Part shown: one piece after another, positions 1 through 9,100 of the stretch
How the letters are laid out: each line of letters begins with the position of its first letter
How positions within the stretch are numbered: the stretch's first letter is position 1
Source of the DNA: an uncultured Clostridia bacterium
GTDB taxonomy: Bacteria > Bacillota > Clostridia > Monoglobales > Monoglobaceae
Direction: 5' to 3'
DNA: 62,047 bases
Assembly (NCBI GenBank): GCA_947589045.1
Contig: CANQBQ010000015.1
Span: 1-62,047 of the forward strand
Made by a program: the position numbers and the translations under genes
The notes under the pieces: generated by a model
Seen by the model: only the letters and a program-made list of their open reading frames with translations
Told to the model about the DNA's origin: nothing
Database searches by the model: none

Positions 1-49
1 TATACCATAACACAAAAACGGAGTTTCCGTATATTCTTTTTTTCACTAT

Positions 50-126
50 TTGTAACACTTCTATTGTAAACCTACAAAAATTATGTGAAAAATTAAGTTT
101 ACAATAATCAAAAAATGTGCTAATAT
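50..126 (+). promoter_or_regulatory. Promoter region of the HD-GYP gene with an inverted repeat
   Basis: A TTTACA box at 98-103 and a TAATAT box at 121-126 are separated by 17 bp. A second possible pair, TTGTAA (50-55) and TACAAA (73-78), also has 17-bp spacing. The inverted repeat ATTGTAAAC (63-71) / GTTTACAAT (97-105) overlaps the downstream -35 box and could be an operator; the protein that would bind it is unknown. Confidence 0.5.
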
Positions 127-181
127 TAAGTAAATAATTTTTACGATGAGTTATTTATTTACTGCTTGGGAGGGTGCGGTT

Positions 182-1348
182 ATGAAAGACGAAATCGTAT
201 TGGGAGAAGAAACCAAATTATTAAACCGTTCGATTATACTGGCATGGACGGTTATAAACGTTGTCCTTTTGGTTGCATACCTGGGCGAGGTTATAAAGGG
301 CACACGCACGCTGAGCTATGTCCTCGTCTTTGCCTGCGTCGCGTTTTTGCCCGAGATAATATCCGTAATTGTATATAAAAAGTCCTCCCATTCGCACGCG
401 TTTAAATATGTTGCGGTCATAGGCTATCTGTTTATGTACACATTCGTTATGGCGACGGGCAACACCTTTTTGGTGTTTACGTATATTTTCCCGATGCTCT
501 CGTTTTTGGTACTGTATCACAGGAAAAACCTGATACTCGGCATCGGCGTGATAGTTCTCATAATAAATCTGATTTTTCTGTTCATATGGTGGCGCGTAGG
601 GATAGGCACCAGAGTTCTGACGCTTGAAAACAGCCGCGACCACGAAATACAAATTGCGCTGATACTGCTCTGCTTTACGGGCTGTTATGTCTCCGCGCGG
701 CTTTACGAAAATATCAGCCAAAAGAACGCGGAGTACGTTGACAGGATAAATGTAGGCTCAAAAAGGCTCAGAAATATGACCCTGCAATCCATAAGAGCGA
801 TAGCGAATACCATAGATGCAAAGGATGAATACACCAAAGGACATTCGGAGCGCGTCGCCGAGTATGCGTACACGCTGGCAAAGGCTTTGGGATTTAACAA
901 AAGGGAAGCCGACAATATGAGGCTTATCGGCATTTTGCACGATATAGGAAAGATAGGCGTACCCGATTCGATTTTGAACAAGGCGGGCAAACTCACCGAC
1001 GAGGAGTACGAAATAATGAAAACGCATTCGTCGGTGGGAGCGAATATACTCAAGGAAATAACATATCCGCCCTGTCTCGGCGTGGGCGCGAAGTACCACC
1101 ACGAGAGATACGACGGGCGCGGCTATCCGTCGGGATTAAAGGGAGACGAAATTCCGTACATAGCGAAAATAATAGGCGTTGCGGACGCGTATGACGCGAT
1201 GAGCAGTAACCGAGTTTACAGGAACAGACTTACCGACGATGAGATTTTGAATGAAATCGAGCGTTGCAAGGGTACGCAGTTTGACCCCGAGATAGCGGAT
1301 ATATTTATACGGCTTCTAAAAGACGGGAAAATAAAACCCATACAATAA
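182..1348 (+). CDS. Membrane-anchored HD-GYP domain phosphodiesterase
   Basis: Predicted cyclic-di-GMP phosphodiesterase or related HD-GYP signalling hydrolase. The N-terminal ~175 residues hold about five or six hydrophobic membrane segments. The cytoplasmic half is a full HD-GYP domain: His221 in HSERVAEYA, the HD pair at 253-254 in LHDIGKIGVPDSIL, HHERYDGRGYP at 306-316, and ADAYDAM at 334-340. I chose ATG 182 because GGGAGGG (168-174) sits 7 nt before it; an in-frame ATG at 146 lacks an SD. No PAS, GAF or receiver domain is visible, so any signal is probably sensed by the membrane part. It stands alone, with its own promoter and a terminator at 1368-1392. The family call is firm; the substrate is inferred. 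Confidence 0.92.
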   Translation: MKDEIVLGEETKLLNRSIILAWTVINVVLLVAYLGEVIKGTRTLSYVLVFACVAFLPEIISVIVYKKSSHSHAFKYVAVIGYLFMYTFVMATGNTFLVFTYIFPMLSFLVLYHRKNLILGIGVIVLIINLIFLFIWWRVGIGTRVLTLENSRDHEIQIALILLCFTGCYVSARLYENISQKNAEYVDRINVGSKRLRNMTLQSIRAIANTIDAKDEYTKGHSERVAEYAYTLAKALGFNKREADNMRLIGILHDIGKIGVPDSILNKAGKLTDEEYEIMKTHSSVGANILKEITYPPCLGVGAKYHHERYDGRGYPSGLKGDEIPYIAKIIGVADAYDAMSSNRVYRNRLTDDEILNEIERCKGTQFDPEIADIFIRLLKDGKIKPIQ

Positions 1349-1367
1349 AAAACTTTAAGAATATAAA

Positions 1368-1392
1368 AAATAACGGTCATCGACCGTTATTT
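1368..1392 (+). terminator. Terminator hairpin after the HD-GYP gene
   Basis: An 11-bp perfect stem, AAATAACGGTC / GACCGTTATTT, with a 3-nt loop lies 20 nt after the stop codon. A nearly identical hairpin ends the convergent gene at 1903-1927. Confidence 0.7.
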
Positions 1393-1423
1393 GAGCGTGT
1401 TGATAAAGAATATCAACACGCTC
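1393..1423. other. Perfect 13-bp hairpin
   Basis: GAGCGTGTTGATA pairs with TATCAACACGCTC across a 5-nt loop, directly abutting the preceding terminator. It has no U-tract, so it is a structural or protein-binding palindrome rather than an intrinsic terminator. Confidence 0.6.
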
Positions 1424-1439
1424 GGCAGATGTTGAAAAG

Positions 1440-1785
1440 CGAAGGTATATTTCGCAAAATTGTTTTCGTCGGCGTTAGGCATACGGAAATCGAACACATA
1501 CGCCCTACACTTGCTAAATTTCCGCCCTTAGTCCCTCTCACTTTTGCAAGGCGTTAGCCTTGCGGCAAGTTGCGAAAAACAAAGGACAAAAATTTTTCTA
1601 AGTGTAGGGTCGGAGAGTTTTCAAAGAGCAAATTTTTTGTAATTCAAGGCAAAAACACAGCTAATACTTGACGTATTAGCGAGTATTTTAACGAAGAATT
1701 TCGGAAAATTTGCCTTTTAAAACCGTATGTTTCCGACTCCCGTATGCCTATATTGTACGGTAGAGAACAATTTTGCGAAAAGCAA
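1440..1785. repeat. Large multi-stem structured non-coding element (MITE-like or ncRNA)
   Basis: Nested inverted repeats enclose the block. TTCGCAAAATTGTT (1451-1464) pairs with 1766-1779, TAGGCATACGG (1476-1486) with 1740-1750, and ACATACG (1496-1502) with 1724-1730. Inside lie two side arms. One is closed by CCCTACACTT (1503-1512) and AAGTGTAGGG (1600-1609) and contains GCAAGGC/GCCTTGC. The other is a long imperfect hairpin from about 1605 to 1742, tipped by GCTAATAC/GTATTAGC (1660-1680). No credible ORF lies inside. Together with 1790-1820 it fills most of the 580-bp gap between two convergent genes. It could be a non-autonomous mobile element or a structured RNA; I do not recognise a named family. 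Confidence 0.55.
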
Positions 1786-1789
1786 GCAG

Positions 1790-1830
1790 CCGCGCGGGGT
1801 TTTCGATAAGCCCCGCGCGGTTACATTTTA
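1790..1830 (+). terminator. GC-rich hairpin downstream of the structured element
   Basis: CCGCGCGGGG (1790-1799) pairs perfectly with CCCCGCGCGG (1811-1820), followed by TTACATTTTATT. It could end a plus-strand transcript covering the structured element; the T-run is imperfect. Confidence 0.4.
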
Positions 1831-1902
1831 TTAACTTTGCCTTTTTCTCAAACTTATTTTTAATCTTTCCGCTTGCGGTAGACCGAGTTTTTCGACAGTC
1901 TG

Positions 1903-1927
1903 AAATAACGGTCACCGACCGTTATTT
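1903..1927 (-). terminator. Terminator hairpin of the minus-strand membrane protein gene
   Basis: AAATAACGGTC / GACCGTTATTT with loop ACC lies immediately beyond the stop codon at 1929-1931. The stem is identical to the hairpin at 1368-1392; only the loop differs. Confidence 0.6.
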
Positions 1928-1928
1928 T

Positions 1929-3554
1929 TTATTCCACATATTTGTATTTTGTAGTGAGATAAAAAATTTCGGGGTTTTCAAGCGCGGTGTGGGAAACCTC
2001 AAAGTCTATCCCGCGCTCCGAAAACAGCTTGACGTGCGAGGTGAAATCGTTGACGCGGACAATTACTTTTTTGTGGGGTGCCGCTACTTCGTCGAGCCGC
2101 TTATTTATAAACGCTGTCGCGTTCGCGCTTCCGACCGTGACTGTTCCGAGAGTGATTGCCGCGTTTACCAGAAACGCCGCGCAAAGTGCGTATGCCGTAC
2201 ACTTCCCCCAAATTTTGCACCTGTCCGCCGGGCAAAACAGCGCGGTCAGCAGAAACAGCGGGATATAGTAGATAAAGCTCGCGTAGCGCGCCCACCACGA
2301 CTCCGAAAATACCAGTGCGAAAACCGTAAACAGCACCGTGGGAATTAACAACGCGCCGTCAATTTTCTTCCTGAAAATCAGAACGAGCAGAGCGAGGAGG
2401 GTCAAAAGCAGTATCCCGCCAAACCAAACTCCGAAGCCCGACACCCGCACATCGGCGTTGCTCATATACAAAAGCTCGTCCTTATGAATTGAAAACGGGA
2501 TTTTAAGCCTTGCAGGCTCGTGTATGTCGTTGCACACCCTCGACGCCAGGGACGCCGCAAGGTTTACGGGCGCGGGTCTGCCGTCAAAGCCGGGCGGCGG
2601 ATTTTCGTTCATTATGTCCGTCTTGTTTTCTCCGAGAATGGGGAAAATTATGTTCTGCCCGTTTATGAGGTGCGTGATGTAGGGCTGTGCGCCGAGCACG
2701 GCGACGCCGAAAACGCACGCTCCGACCACGACCGCGACAGGCTTTAGAATACGTCTGTCACGCCATTTGAAAAGACAGCATATTCCGAACGCCAAAAGCG
2801 TCAGCCCGACAAACAGCGGAGCGGTAAACTTGACGGTGCACGACAGCGACATAACGAGGAAAAGGGTCAGGTAGTCCGCGCCCGTCGCGCTTTCCTTGTA
2901 AATTTTTATGCCGACGAGGGCTGCCAAAATTATAAGCGAGCCGACCGCCAAATCGTTGTAAAACGTGAAAAGCTGGCATATAAACATGGGGTTGAGCGCG
3001 AACAAGAGGCTGAGTATCACTCTCTTTGCGCCACGGATTTTGAAAAGGCGCAAAACGTCAAACGCCGCCGCAAATACCGAAATGAGGGGCAGAATGTTTA
3101 TCGCCTTGGCGGTTTCGATGCGGTTTGTGATGGAATATATCGCCGCCGAAAACGCCCACAGCCCCTTTGGGTAATTGTCGAGCCACAGAGAGAGGTCGAG
3201 ATAGTTGGCGAAAACGTCCGCGGCGGCGGAGCTTTTTAAAATCGGGTTCCAGCCTTCCTTGAGCGTTATGACCGCCTGCTTGTGGTAATACATTCCGTCG
3301 TATGAGCTGTCAAACACAAAGCCGCAAACAACGCTCCAAAGCGCGAGCGACGCACAGCATATCAGGAGCGAGTAAAACAGCCGTCTGTCAATAAAAAAAG
3401 ATGCGGCAAGCAGCAAAATCACCGGCACCGTAACGGTGATCGGTGAAATTGCCGCGCCGCATATGAATTCAAGCATTGAAAACAAAATTACCGACGCTGA
3501 TATAAGCAAGGGCGCAAGCGTAAATTTTTGAGAATATGTCGAGTCTGATTTCAT
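1929..3554 (-). CDS. Polytopic membrane protein, GT-C glycosyltransferase-like
   Basis: A 541-residue protein with roughly eleven to thirteen hydrophobic segments. Near residue 85 an extracytoplasmic loop reads YDGMYYHKQAV, resembling the acidic loop-1 motif of GT-C (PMT/ArnT-like) glycosyltransferases. The C-terminal ~80 residues are soluble. The likely role is transfer of a sugar from a lipid carrier to a cell-envelope glycan, but neither donor nor acceptor can be read from the sequence. It lies 67 bp downstream of the GH105 gene on the same strand and may share its transcript, though the functions need not be linked. Start ATG 3554 is preceded by GAGGGA. Confidence 0.6.
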   Translation of the reverse strand: MKSDSTYSQKFTLAPLLISASVILFSMLEFICGAAISPITVTVPVILLLAASFFIDRRLFYSLLICCASLALWSVVCGFVFDSSYDGMYYHKQAVITLKEGWNPILKSSAAADVFANYLDLSLWLDNYPKGLWAFSAAIYSITNRIETAKAINILPLISVFAAAFDVLRLFKIRGAKRVILSLLFALNPMFICQLFTFYNDLAVGSLIILAALVGIKIYKESATGADYLTLFLVMSLSCTVKFTAPLFVGLTLLAFGICCLFKWRDRRILKPVAVVVGACVFGVAVLGAQPYITHLINGQNIIFPILGENKTDIMNENPPPGFDGRPAPVNLAASLASRVCNDIHEPARLKIPFSIHKDELLYMSNADVRVSGFGVWFGGILLLTLLALLVLIFRKKIDGALLIPTVLFTVFALVFSESWWARYASFIYYIPLFLLTALFCPADRCKIWGKCTAYALCAAFLVNAAITLGTVTVGSANATAFINKRLDEVAAPHKKVIVRVNDFTSHVKLFSERGIDFEVSHTALENPEIFYLTTKYKYVE

Positions 3555-3621
3555 AAAAATTCCCTCAATTATGGCGCGTATTTATGCGCTGATTGCATCG
3601 TCGGGCGCTTCTTGTTTTGTT

Positions 3622-4722
3622 TTACTGCAAATACTGAGCGCACATAAGAATAAACGCGCCGTTTCCCTTGTTGTCGTTTGAAACTATCGGCTCGCTCATA
3701 TAATACTCGAACGTGCCGTCGCGCTTCGGGTTGTCCTCGGGGCCGAGACCCGCCACATAGCAAATTTTATTGAGGTCTGCGCGGGTGTCGTCATAGGTTA
3801 CAAACTCTTTGAACACGCCGTCGATTGCCTTTTCGAGAGCGGGCTTGTAGTCCTCCGAGATATATCCGTTTCTTATAGCCTTTGCCAAAGCACAGGTAAA
3901 CATACACGAGCAGGAGGCTTCGAGATAGTTACCCTTGCGGCGGCTGTCAAGCACCTGATACCAAACGCCCGCTTCGGGGTCCTGATATTCCACAACGCGC
4001 TCCAAAAGACCTCTCAAAAGTCCGATGAGCTCGTCGCGGCGCGGGTGGTCTTTGGGCATAAAGTCAAGCACGTCGCCGAGCGCCATCGCCATCCAGCCGC
4101 AGGAGCGACCCCAGATGTTTTTCGATTTGCCGGTATTCTTATCCGCCCAGAACGCCTGGCGGCTCTCGTCGCAAGCGTGAACGTACAGTCCGGTTCGCTC
4201 GTCATAGGTGCTTGCCGCAGCTATTTTGAACTGGTTGGCTATATCGTCAAAGTTCTCGGTATGGTTGAAGTCGCGCGCATACTGAGCGCAAAAAGGCTCA
4301 GCCATAAAGAGACCGTCCAGCCATATCTGATTGGGGTAAATCTTCTTGTGGAAGTACGCGCCCGACGCGGTTCTCGGCTGACCCTTGAGCTGAGTTTCGA
4401 GCGTTTCTATCGCCTTGCGGTACTTTTCCTCGCCCGTTTCGGCATAGAGATAGAGCAGACACTTTCCGTTATTGATAAAATCAATATTGTATTTCTGCAT
4501 ATCGTAAAACTGAATTTCTCCGTCGTCGGTTACGAAGTAATCCATACTCGCCTTTATGTAGTCAAAATATTTTTTCTCGCCGGTGAGCTTATATACGGCT
4601 TCAAAGCCCTTTAGCGTAAGGCCCGCTTCATAAGCCCACTTTTTGCTGATTACAGGCGTATTTTCAGCCATTATTGTGTCGCACATCTTTTTGACGATTT
4701 CCAAAACTTTGTTTTTATCCAT
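3622..4722 (-). CDS. GH105 unsaturated rhamnogalacturonyl/glucuronyl hydrolase
   Basis: Predicted cytoplasmic hydrolase that removes the 4,5-unsaturated uronic acid left at the non-reducing end by pectate or rhamnogalacturonan lyases. The 366 residues match the family's (alpha/alpha)6-barrel length, and no signal peptide is present. Visible signatures are YDMQKYNIDFINNGK, with Asp81, and IWLDGLFMAEPF, with the probable catalytic Asp136 (YteR numbering Asp88 and Asp143). The aromatic-rich GRSCGWMAMALGDVLD lies downstream. Its product would feed the 5-keto-4-deoxyuronate to KDG route, fitting the KDG-type kinase and pectate lyase at 34.9-38.3 kb. Start ATG 4722 follows AAGGAG. Confidence 0.88.
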   Translation of the reverse strand: MDKNKVLEIVKKMCDTIMAENTPVISKKWAYEAGLTLKGFEAVYKLTGEKKYFDYIKASMDYFVTDDGEIQFYDMQKYNIDFINNGKCLLYLYAETGEEKYRKAIETLETQLKGQPRTASGAYFHKKIYPNQIWLDGLFMAEPFCAQYARDFNHTENFDDIANQFKIAAASTYDERTGLYVHACDESRQAFWADKNTGKSKNIWGRSCGWMAMALGDVLDFMPKDHPRRDELIGLLRGLLERVVEYQDPEAGVWYQVLDSRRKGNYLEASCSCMFTCALAKAIRNGYISEDYKPALEKAIDGVFKEFVTYDDTRADLNKICYVAGLGPEDNPKRDGTFEYYMSEPIVSNDNKGNGAFILMCAQYLQ

Positions 4723-4758
4723 TTCTCCACGCTCCTTAGAATAAGCATTTATATAAGT

Positions 4759-4787
4759 ATATTACAATATTTTTCCGAAATAAACAA
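4759..4787 (-). promoter_or_regulatory. Probable promoter of the GH105 gene
   Basis: On the minus strand TTGTTT (4782-4787) and TAATAT (4759-4764) are 17 bp apart, about 37 bp before the start codon. The -35 box is weak. Confidence 0.4.
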
Positions 4788-4985
4788 GGTGTTTGACGAA
4801 ATTTTTTGAAATATTTTCCGCCGCCGCTGTTTCCGGTCGGACGCACGCAAGTAAAGGCGAAAAGCATAAAAAACACGTCGCCGCGCTTGTTATTTTCTTA
4901 AATTTTCGCCCACTGTTCATCGTTCCTTTTCTTTTTTTATCAATTATATACGAAAATTTAGCGTTTGGCAATAAGATTTTTGTAA

Positions 4986-5020
4986 AAAAATACAACTCGT
5001 TTTTTACGAGTTGTATTTTT
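4986..5020 (-). terminator. Terminator of the EIIA-like gene
   Basis: A 15-bp stem, AAAAATACAACTCGT / ACGAGTTGTATTTTT, with a T5 loop begins just past the stop codon. The minus strand carries the U-tract. Confidence 0.85.
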
Positions 5021-5026
5021 AATGTT

Positions 5027-5470
5027 TTACTCCGCCGAGATAAATTCGTCGCCGACGCTTATCTCTCCTTCGGCGACGGACGAAACCTCGCCGTAGTCGT
5101 CGCTGTTACATATCACCATAGGCGTTACAACGTCGTAGCCCTCGTCCTTTATCGCGTCTATATCAAACGATATGAGCAAGTCGCCGCGCCTTACTTCCTG
5201 CCCGTCCTCGACGTGTGCCTCGTAATGCTTTCCCTGAAGTTCGGCTGTTTCAAGCCCGATTTGCAGAAGTATCTCCTCGCCGTCCGCCGACTCCATATTG
5301 ACCGCGTGCTTTGTCTCGTAAACGCTGCCTATTCTGCCGTCGCACGGGGAGTACAGCTTTCCCTCCGACGGCTCGATAGCCCCGCCGTCGCCGAGTACCC
5401 GATTTGCGAATACGTCATCGCCTATGTCCTCAAGGCTTATGGCGGTGCCGTTCATGGGTGCGTATAACAT
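5027..5470 (-). CDS. EIIA-Glc-like domain protein with Gln at the phospho-histidine site
   Basis: A stand-alone glucose-family PTS EIIA fold of 147 residues. Family marks include YAPMNGTAISLEDIGDDVF at the N-terminus, SPCDGRIGSVYETKHAV with the supporting His55, and GDLLISFDIDAIKDEGYD and TPMVICNSDD later. The phosphorylatable His (E. coli His90) should follow His55 by 15 residues, but here residue 70 is Gln (codon CAA, 5261-5263; context LLQIGLETAEL). The protein therefore cannot be phosphorylated at the normal site and may be regulatory or structural. No EIIB, EIIC, HPr or EI gene is in the window. I start at ATG 5470, 12 nt after AAAGGAG; the TTG at 5482 directly abuts that SD. Divergent from the DtxR-type gene. 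Confidence 0.85.
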   Translation of the reverse strand: MLYAPMNGTAISLEDIGDDVFANRVLGDGGAIEPSEGKLYSPCDGRIGSVYETKHAVNMESADGEEILLQIGLETAELQGKHYEAHVEDGQEVRRGDLLISFDIDAIKDEGYDVVTPMVICNSDDYGEVSSVAEGEISVGDEFISAE

Positions 5471-5556
5471 ATCCTGTTTCAACTCCTTTGTTTTTTGTGT
5501 ATATTTTATACAGTTGCCGCCTTTTAATACCGTTTTTGCGAAAAACGCATACGAAT

Positions 5557-5585
5557 TTGACTAATTTTTAAAATTGTGCTACAAT
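5557..5585 (+). promoter_or_regulatory. Promoter of the DtxR-type regulator
   Basis: TTGACT (5557-5562) and TACAAT (5580-5585) are separated by 17 bp, about 40 bp upstream of the start codon. Confidence 0.75.
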
Positions 5586-5626
5586 AAATGTGTTATATTT
5601 AAAATCGGAGCTGAGGTGAGCGGGAA

Positions 5627-6016
5627 ATGCAAATCCACGAATCGGCGGAAAATTATCTTGAAACCATTTTGGTGCTTAAAAACCGCAAGGGAAATGTGCG
5701 GTCTATTGATATTGCAAACGAGCTGTCGTTTTCAAAGCCGAGCATAAGCAACGCGATAAAGGCGCTGCGCGAGAACGGCTACGTTTTGGTTGAAAACGGC
5801 GGCAATATTACGCTTACCGACGCAGGGCTTGAAATTGCCGAAAAAATATACGAAAGGCACCTTATCCTGACGCAGTTTTTGGTTGAACTGGGAGTGGACG
5901 GCGAGACCGCGGCGGCGGACGCGTGCAAAATAGAGCACGACATAAGCGCGGCGAGCTTTGAAAAGCTCAAAATACACGCGTTGGAGTATCACAACAAAAA
6001 CATTCAAAATAAATAA
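5627..6016 (+). CDS. DtxR/MntR-family metal-dependent transcriptional regulator
   Basis: A compact 129-residue repressor. The N-terminal winged helix-turn-helix is visible in VRSIDIANELSFSKPSISNAIKALRENGYV, followed by the dimerisation/metal domain. Candidate metal ligands are Glu12 (NYLETI), the His in YERHLILTQFL, and Cys, Glu and His in DACKIEHDIS. That last motif has Cys where B. subtilis MntR has Glu99, so it resembles DtxR/IdeR more closely and iron sensing is possible. There is no C-terminal SH3-like FeoA domain. GAGGTGA lies 7 nt before the ATG. Its target could include the znu-type operon 5 kb away, but no operator was identified. Confidence 0.88.
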   Translation: MQIHESAENYLETILVLKNRKGNVRSIDIANELSFSKPSISNAIKALRENGYVLVENGGNITLTDAGLEIAEKIYERHLILTQFLVELGVDGETAAADACKIEHDISAASFEKLKIHALEYHNKNIQNK

Positions 6017-6029
6017 AACGAAAGGTCTC

Positions 6030-6055
6030 ATTCCGCGCCTCGGCGCGGAATTTTT
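6030..6055 (+). terminator. Terminator of the DtxR-type gene
   Basis: ATTCCGCGCC (6030-6039) pairs with GGCGCGGAAT (6042-6051), followed by TTTTT. The next promoter's -35 box begins two bases later. Confidence 0.85.
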
Positions 6056-6056
6056 C

Positions 6057-6085
6057 TTGACTGATATTGTATTTTATAATATACT
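6057..6085 (+). promoter_or_regulatory. Promoter of the GH5 gene
   Basis: TTGACT (6057-6062) and TATACT (6080-6085) are spaced by 17 bp. The SD GGGAG follows about 25 bp later. Confidence 0.75.
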
Positions 6086-6120
6086 TAAAATATCTTAATT
6101 TAACATTGGGAGTGAAAAAA

Positions 6121-9100
6121 ATGAAGATTGGCAAAATCGGCAGAATAATCGCCTTGTTGATTGTGTTTACTATGGCGATGACTCCGTTGGTCGGCGCGGC
6201 GGACGCGCCCGACGAAAGCGGGCTTAAAGAAACCGCGATAGTATTTCCGGCGTCCGGCGGCGTTTCGTCCACCGACCAAGCGGGTTCGGGAGAGAGCTTC
6301 AACGGCTATATTTACAGCGGTCAGGGAGCTGCGTTCCTTTCCGCGAAATATTTAAAGATTACATATACGGTTACGGGCGAGGTCGGAGAGAATGTCAATC
6401 TTTTCACGTTCCAGCCGTTTGACTCGGATTGGGGCGGCTGGCAGAATAATTTTGTCACAATTGCAGACTCAATAAAAAGCGGCGACTCATACACCGCGTA
6501 TGTGTCGGTTGACAACGTTAAAGCATCGCTCGGAGAGGGCGTGACGGCTATGGGAATAAACATATCGTTTATGGAGCCGCCGGCGGGCGTGGTCGTAAAG
6601 CTCATAAGTTACAGCACTCTCAGCGAGCCGACCGGTCTCCCCGAGGACGCGAGAGGCTGGCTCGAATATTCGATAAACTACTGCAAGGCTTTGGACCCCG
6701 CGAAGTATCAGGACGCGTCATTCAAGACGTTCCAAAGCGCGATAACGACCGCGGAGGGCGTTTTGAACAATTCCTCCGCAACCAATTCTCAGCTTCAGAC
6801 CGCGAGAAACAATCTGGAGACGGCTAAGTCGAAGCTTTTGTTTGCAGACAGCACCGACGCGGGCAACCCTCTGCCCTTCCGCACCCTTTCGGGTCAGGAG
6901 ACCGTGGCGGAGATGGGCGTCGGCTGGAACCTCGGCAACACAATGGACGGACACAGCGGCGGTCACCCGAGCGAGACCTCGTGGCAGCCCTACACCACCA
7001 CAAAAGAGATGATACGCGCCCTCCACGACGCGGGCTTTAATACAATTCGTATTCCCGTAACCTGGGGCGATATGATAGACGATGACAACGGTTATGCGAT
7101 AAACGACGGCTGGATAAGCCGCGTTCAGGATATTGTCGATTATTGCGTGGAGCAGGATATGTACGCGATAATAAATATTCACCACGACGGAGTAGCGGCA
7201 ACGGGCGGCTGGCTTGCGGTCGGCTCGGACAATATCGACTATGTTTACGAAAAGTTTGAGAACACGTGGCGCAATATTGCCGAGCGTTTTAAGGATTACG
7301 ACGAGCATCTTATTTTCGAGGCATTTAACGAGCTGACCTGCGACGAGTCGGACAGCGGCAAAAATTCGGCGGACGCTCAGAAAAAGGATACGCCGATTAT
7401 AATGAACCTCAATCAGATTTTTGTCAACACCGTGCGTGCGACGGGCTCAAACAACACCAAGCGCTGGCTCGGCGCGCTCACTCACTATGCGGCGCGCGGC
7501 ACGAGCTATAACTTCGCTCTGCCGAGCGACAGCTATAACTCCGATAACCGACTTATGTTCTCACAGCATATTTACAAGGACACCAGCAAGGATAACTATA
7601 TTTGGGACGCGAGCCAATCCACCGACACCACGGGCAGAGCCAACGAGACGGTCAAGGTGGTCAAGGAGGCTCACAACAAATTTAAAAACGTGCCCATAAT
7701 ATTGGGCGAATACGGCTATCGCAACAAGAAAAACTCCGCAAATCCGAGCGGCTACAACGACATAGGCAGAGCATACGTCTACGAGTGTGTGACGCGCGCG
7801 AGCCAGGTCGGAATGACGGTCCCCGTGACCTGGGACGACAGCCGAGGTGCGGGAAAGGAGTTATTTGAAACGGGCGTTTACACCGTTTGGGACAGAGAGG
7901 GCGGCAAGCCCGTTTTCAAGACCATTACCGACGCGATGATGCGCGGAATGTTCCTTACGCCAAGCTCAAAGAACAAGAGCTTTGATATGTCGGACATAGT
8001 ATCAAACCCGACCGTAACTCCTATAACCGAAATCACTCCGTCCGCAAGCGAGGTAAAAATCGAGGTCGGCGGAAGTGAAAAGCTGACCTCGTCGGTACAG
8101 CCGTCAAATTCCAACGACGTGGTGCTGTGGAAAACCGACGACGACGGCGTGGCAACGGTATATAACGGTTTAATTCAGGGAAAGAGCATAGGCACGACCT
8201 ACGTCACCGCGTTTTCGCAGAGCGGTTCGACCGAGACGAAAATTAAAGTTACCGTAGCTCCCAAGCAGAGCGAGTCTCCCGCGTCGGCGATAAACGCGCC
8301 CGAAGGCATAACCGTCGCGCAGGGCTCCTATGACTATATCGAAGCGTCGGCGGACAACGGAGAGAGACTGCTGTATGAGAGCACAAACGAGAATATTGCG
8401 AGCGTAAATCCTTCGGGTAAGATAGTCGCGAAGAACGTAGGCTCGGCGTACATAATAGTTACGGCGGAGAGCGGAATTGCCAAAGCTGTACCCGTTACGG
8501 TTACCGAAAAGCCGGGCGAGAAGAAGGTCAATGTCGCCGCGAATATATACTATACCCAAGGCTACTCGGGTACGGAGCGCGGAAAGCCGGTTGCGATAAC
8601 GGGCGACGGACAGTATACGGTTTCGTATGATTTGAAAACCGACATTTCGGACAACGCGAAAAAGGCGGGACTTTCGGAGATAAACGGCTTCGGCTCACTC
8701 TATATTAAAGACTATGACGTGGATATGGGCAGCGCGTCAAAAAGTCCGATTGACGGATGCGAAATTCGCTATGACGAAATCAAGGTAAATGATGTACCTC
8801 TTAATATAACAAATAAAGAGTTTAAATCCGCTATGAACGGCGCGGTGCTCGATACGGGCGACCCGTTTAACGCGTGGACGGGCTCGGTCAGCGACAATGT
8901 CACCGTTGACACAAAGAAATATATCATAAACTTTAAGCCTATGAAAGCTGACGCGATAGACAGCGTGCAGGCAATATCGGAGGGCGGAAAGGTTACGGGC
9001 GTCGAGGCAAACGTAAACTACCTGCCCGACACCGAAAATGTTACGGCGGTCGCGGCGGTCTACGACCAAGACGGCAAGCTGACGTCGGCTGACAGCCGCA

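Larger units (their letters stand above)
4723..5026. other. Intergenic region between GH105 and the EIIA-like gene
   Basis: This 304-bp stretch holds the probable GH105 promoter (4759-4787) and the EIIA terminator (4986-5020). Nothing convincing is visible between about 4790 and 4985; a 52-codon minus-strand frame there was rejected. Confidence 0.6.

Noticed and set aside
4762-4920. 52-codon minus-strand frame with a signal-peptide-like start
   Set aside because: Its GGA lies only 3 nt from the ATG, and its end overlaps the GH105 promoter. No independent support.
4793-5467. 224-codon plus-strand open frame
   Set aside because: Runs opposite the EIIA-like gene and through its terminator; no SD or motif.
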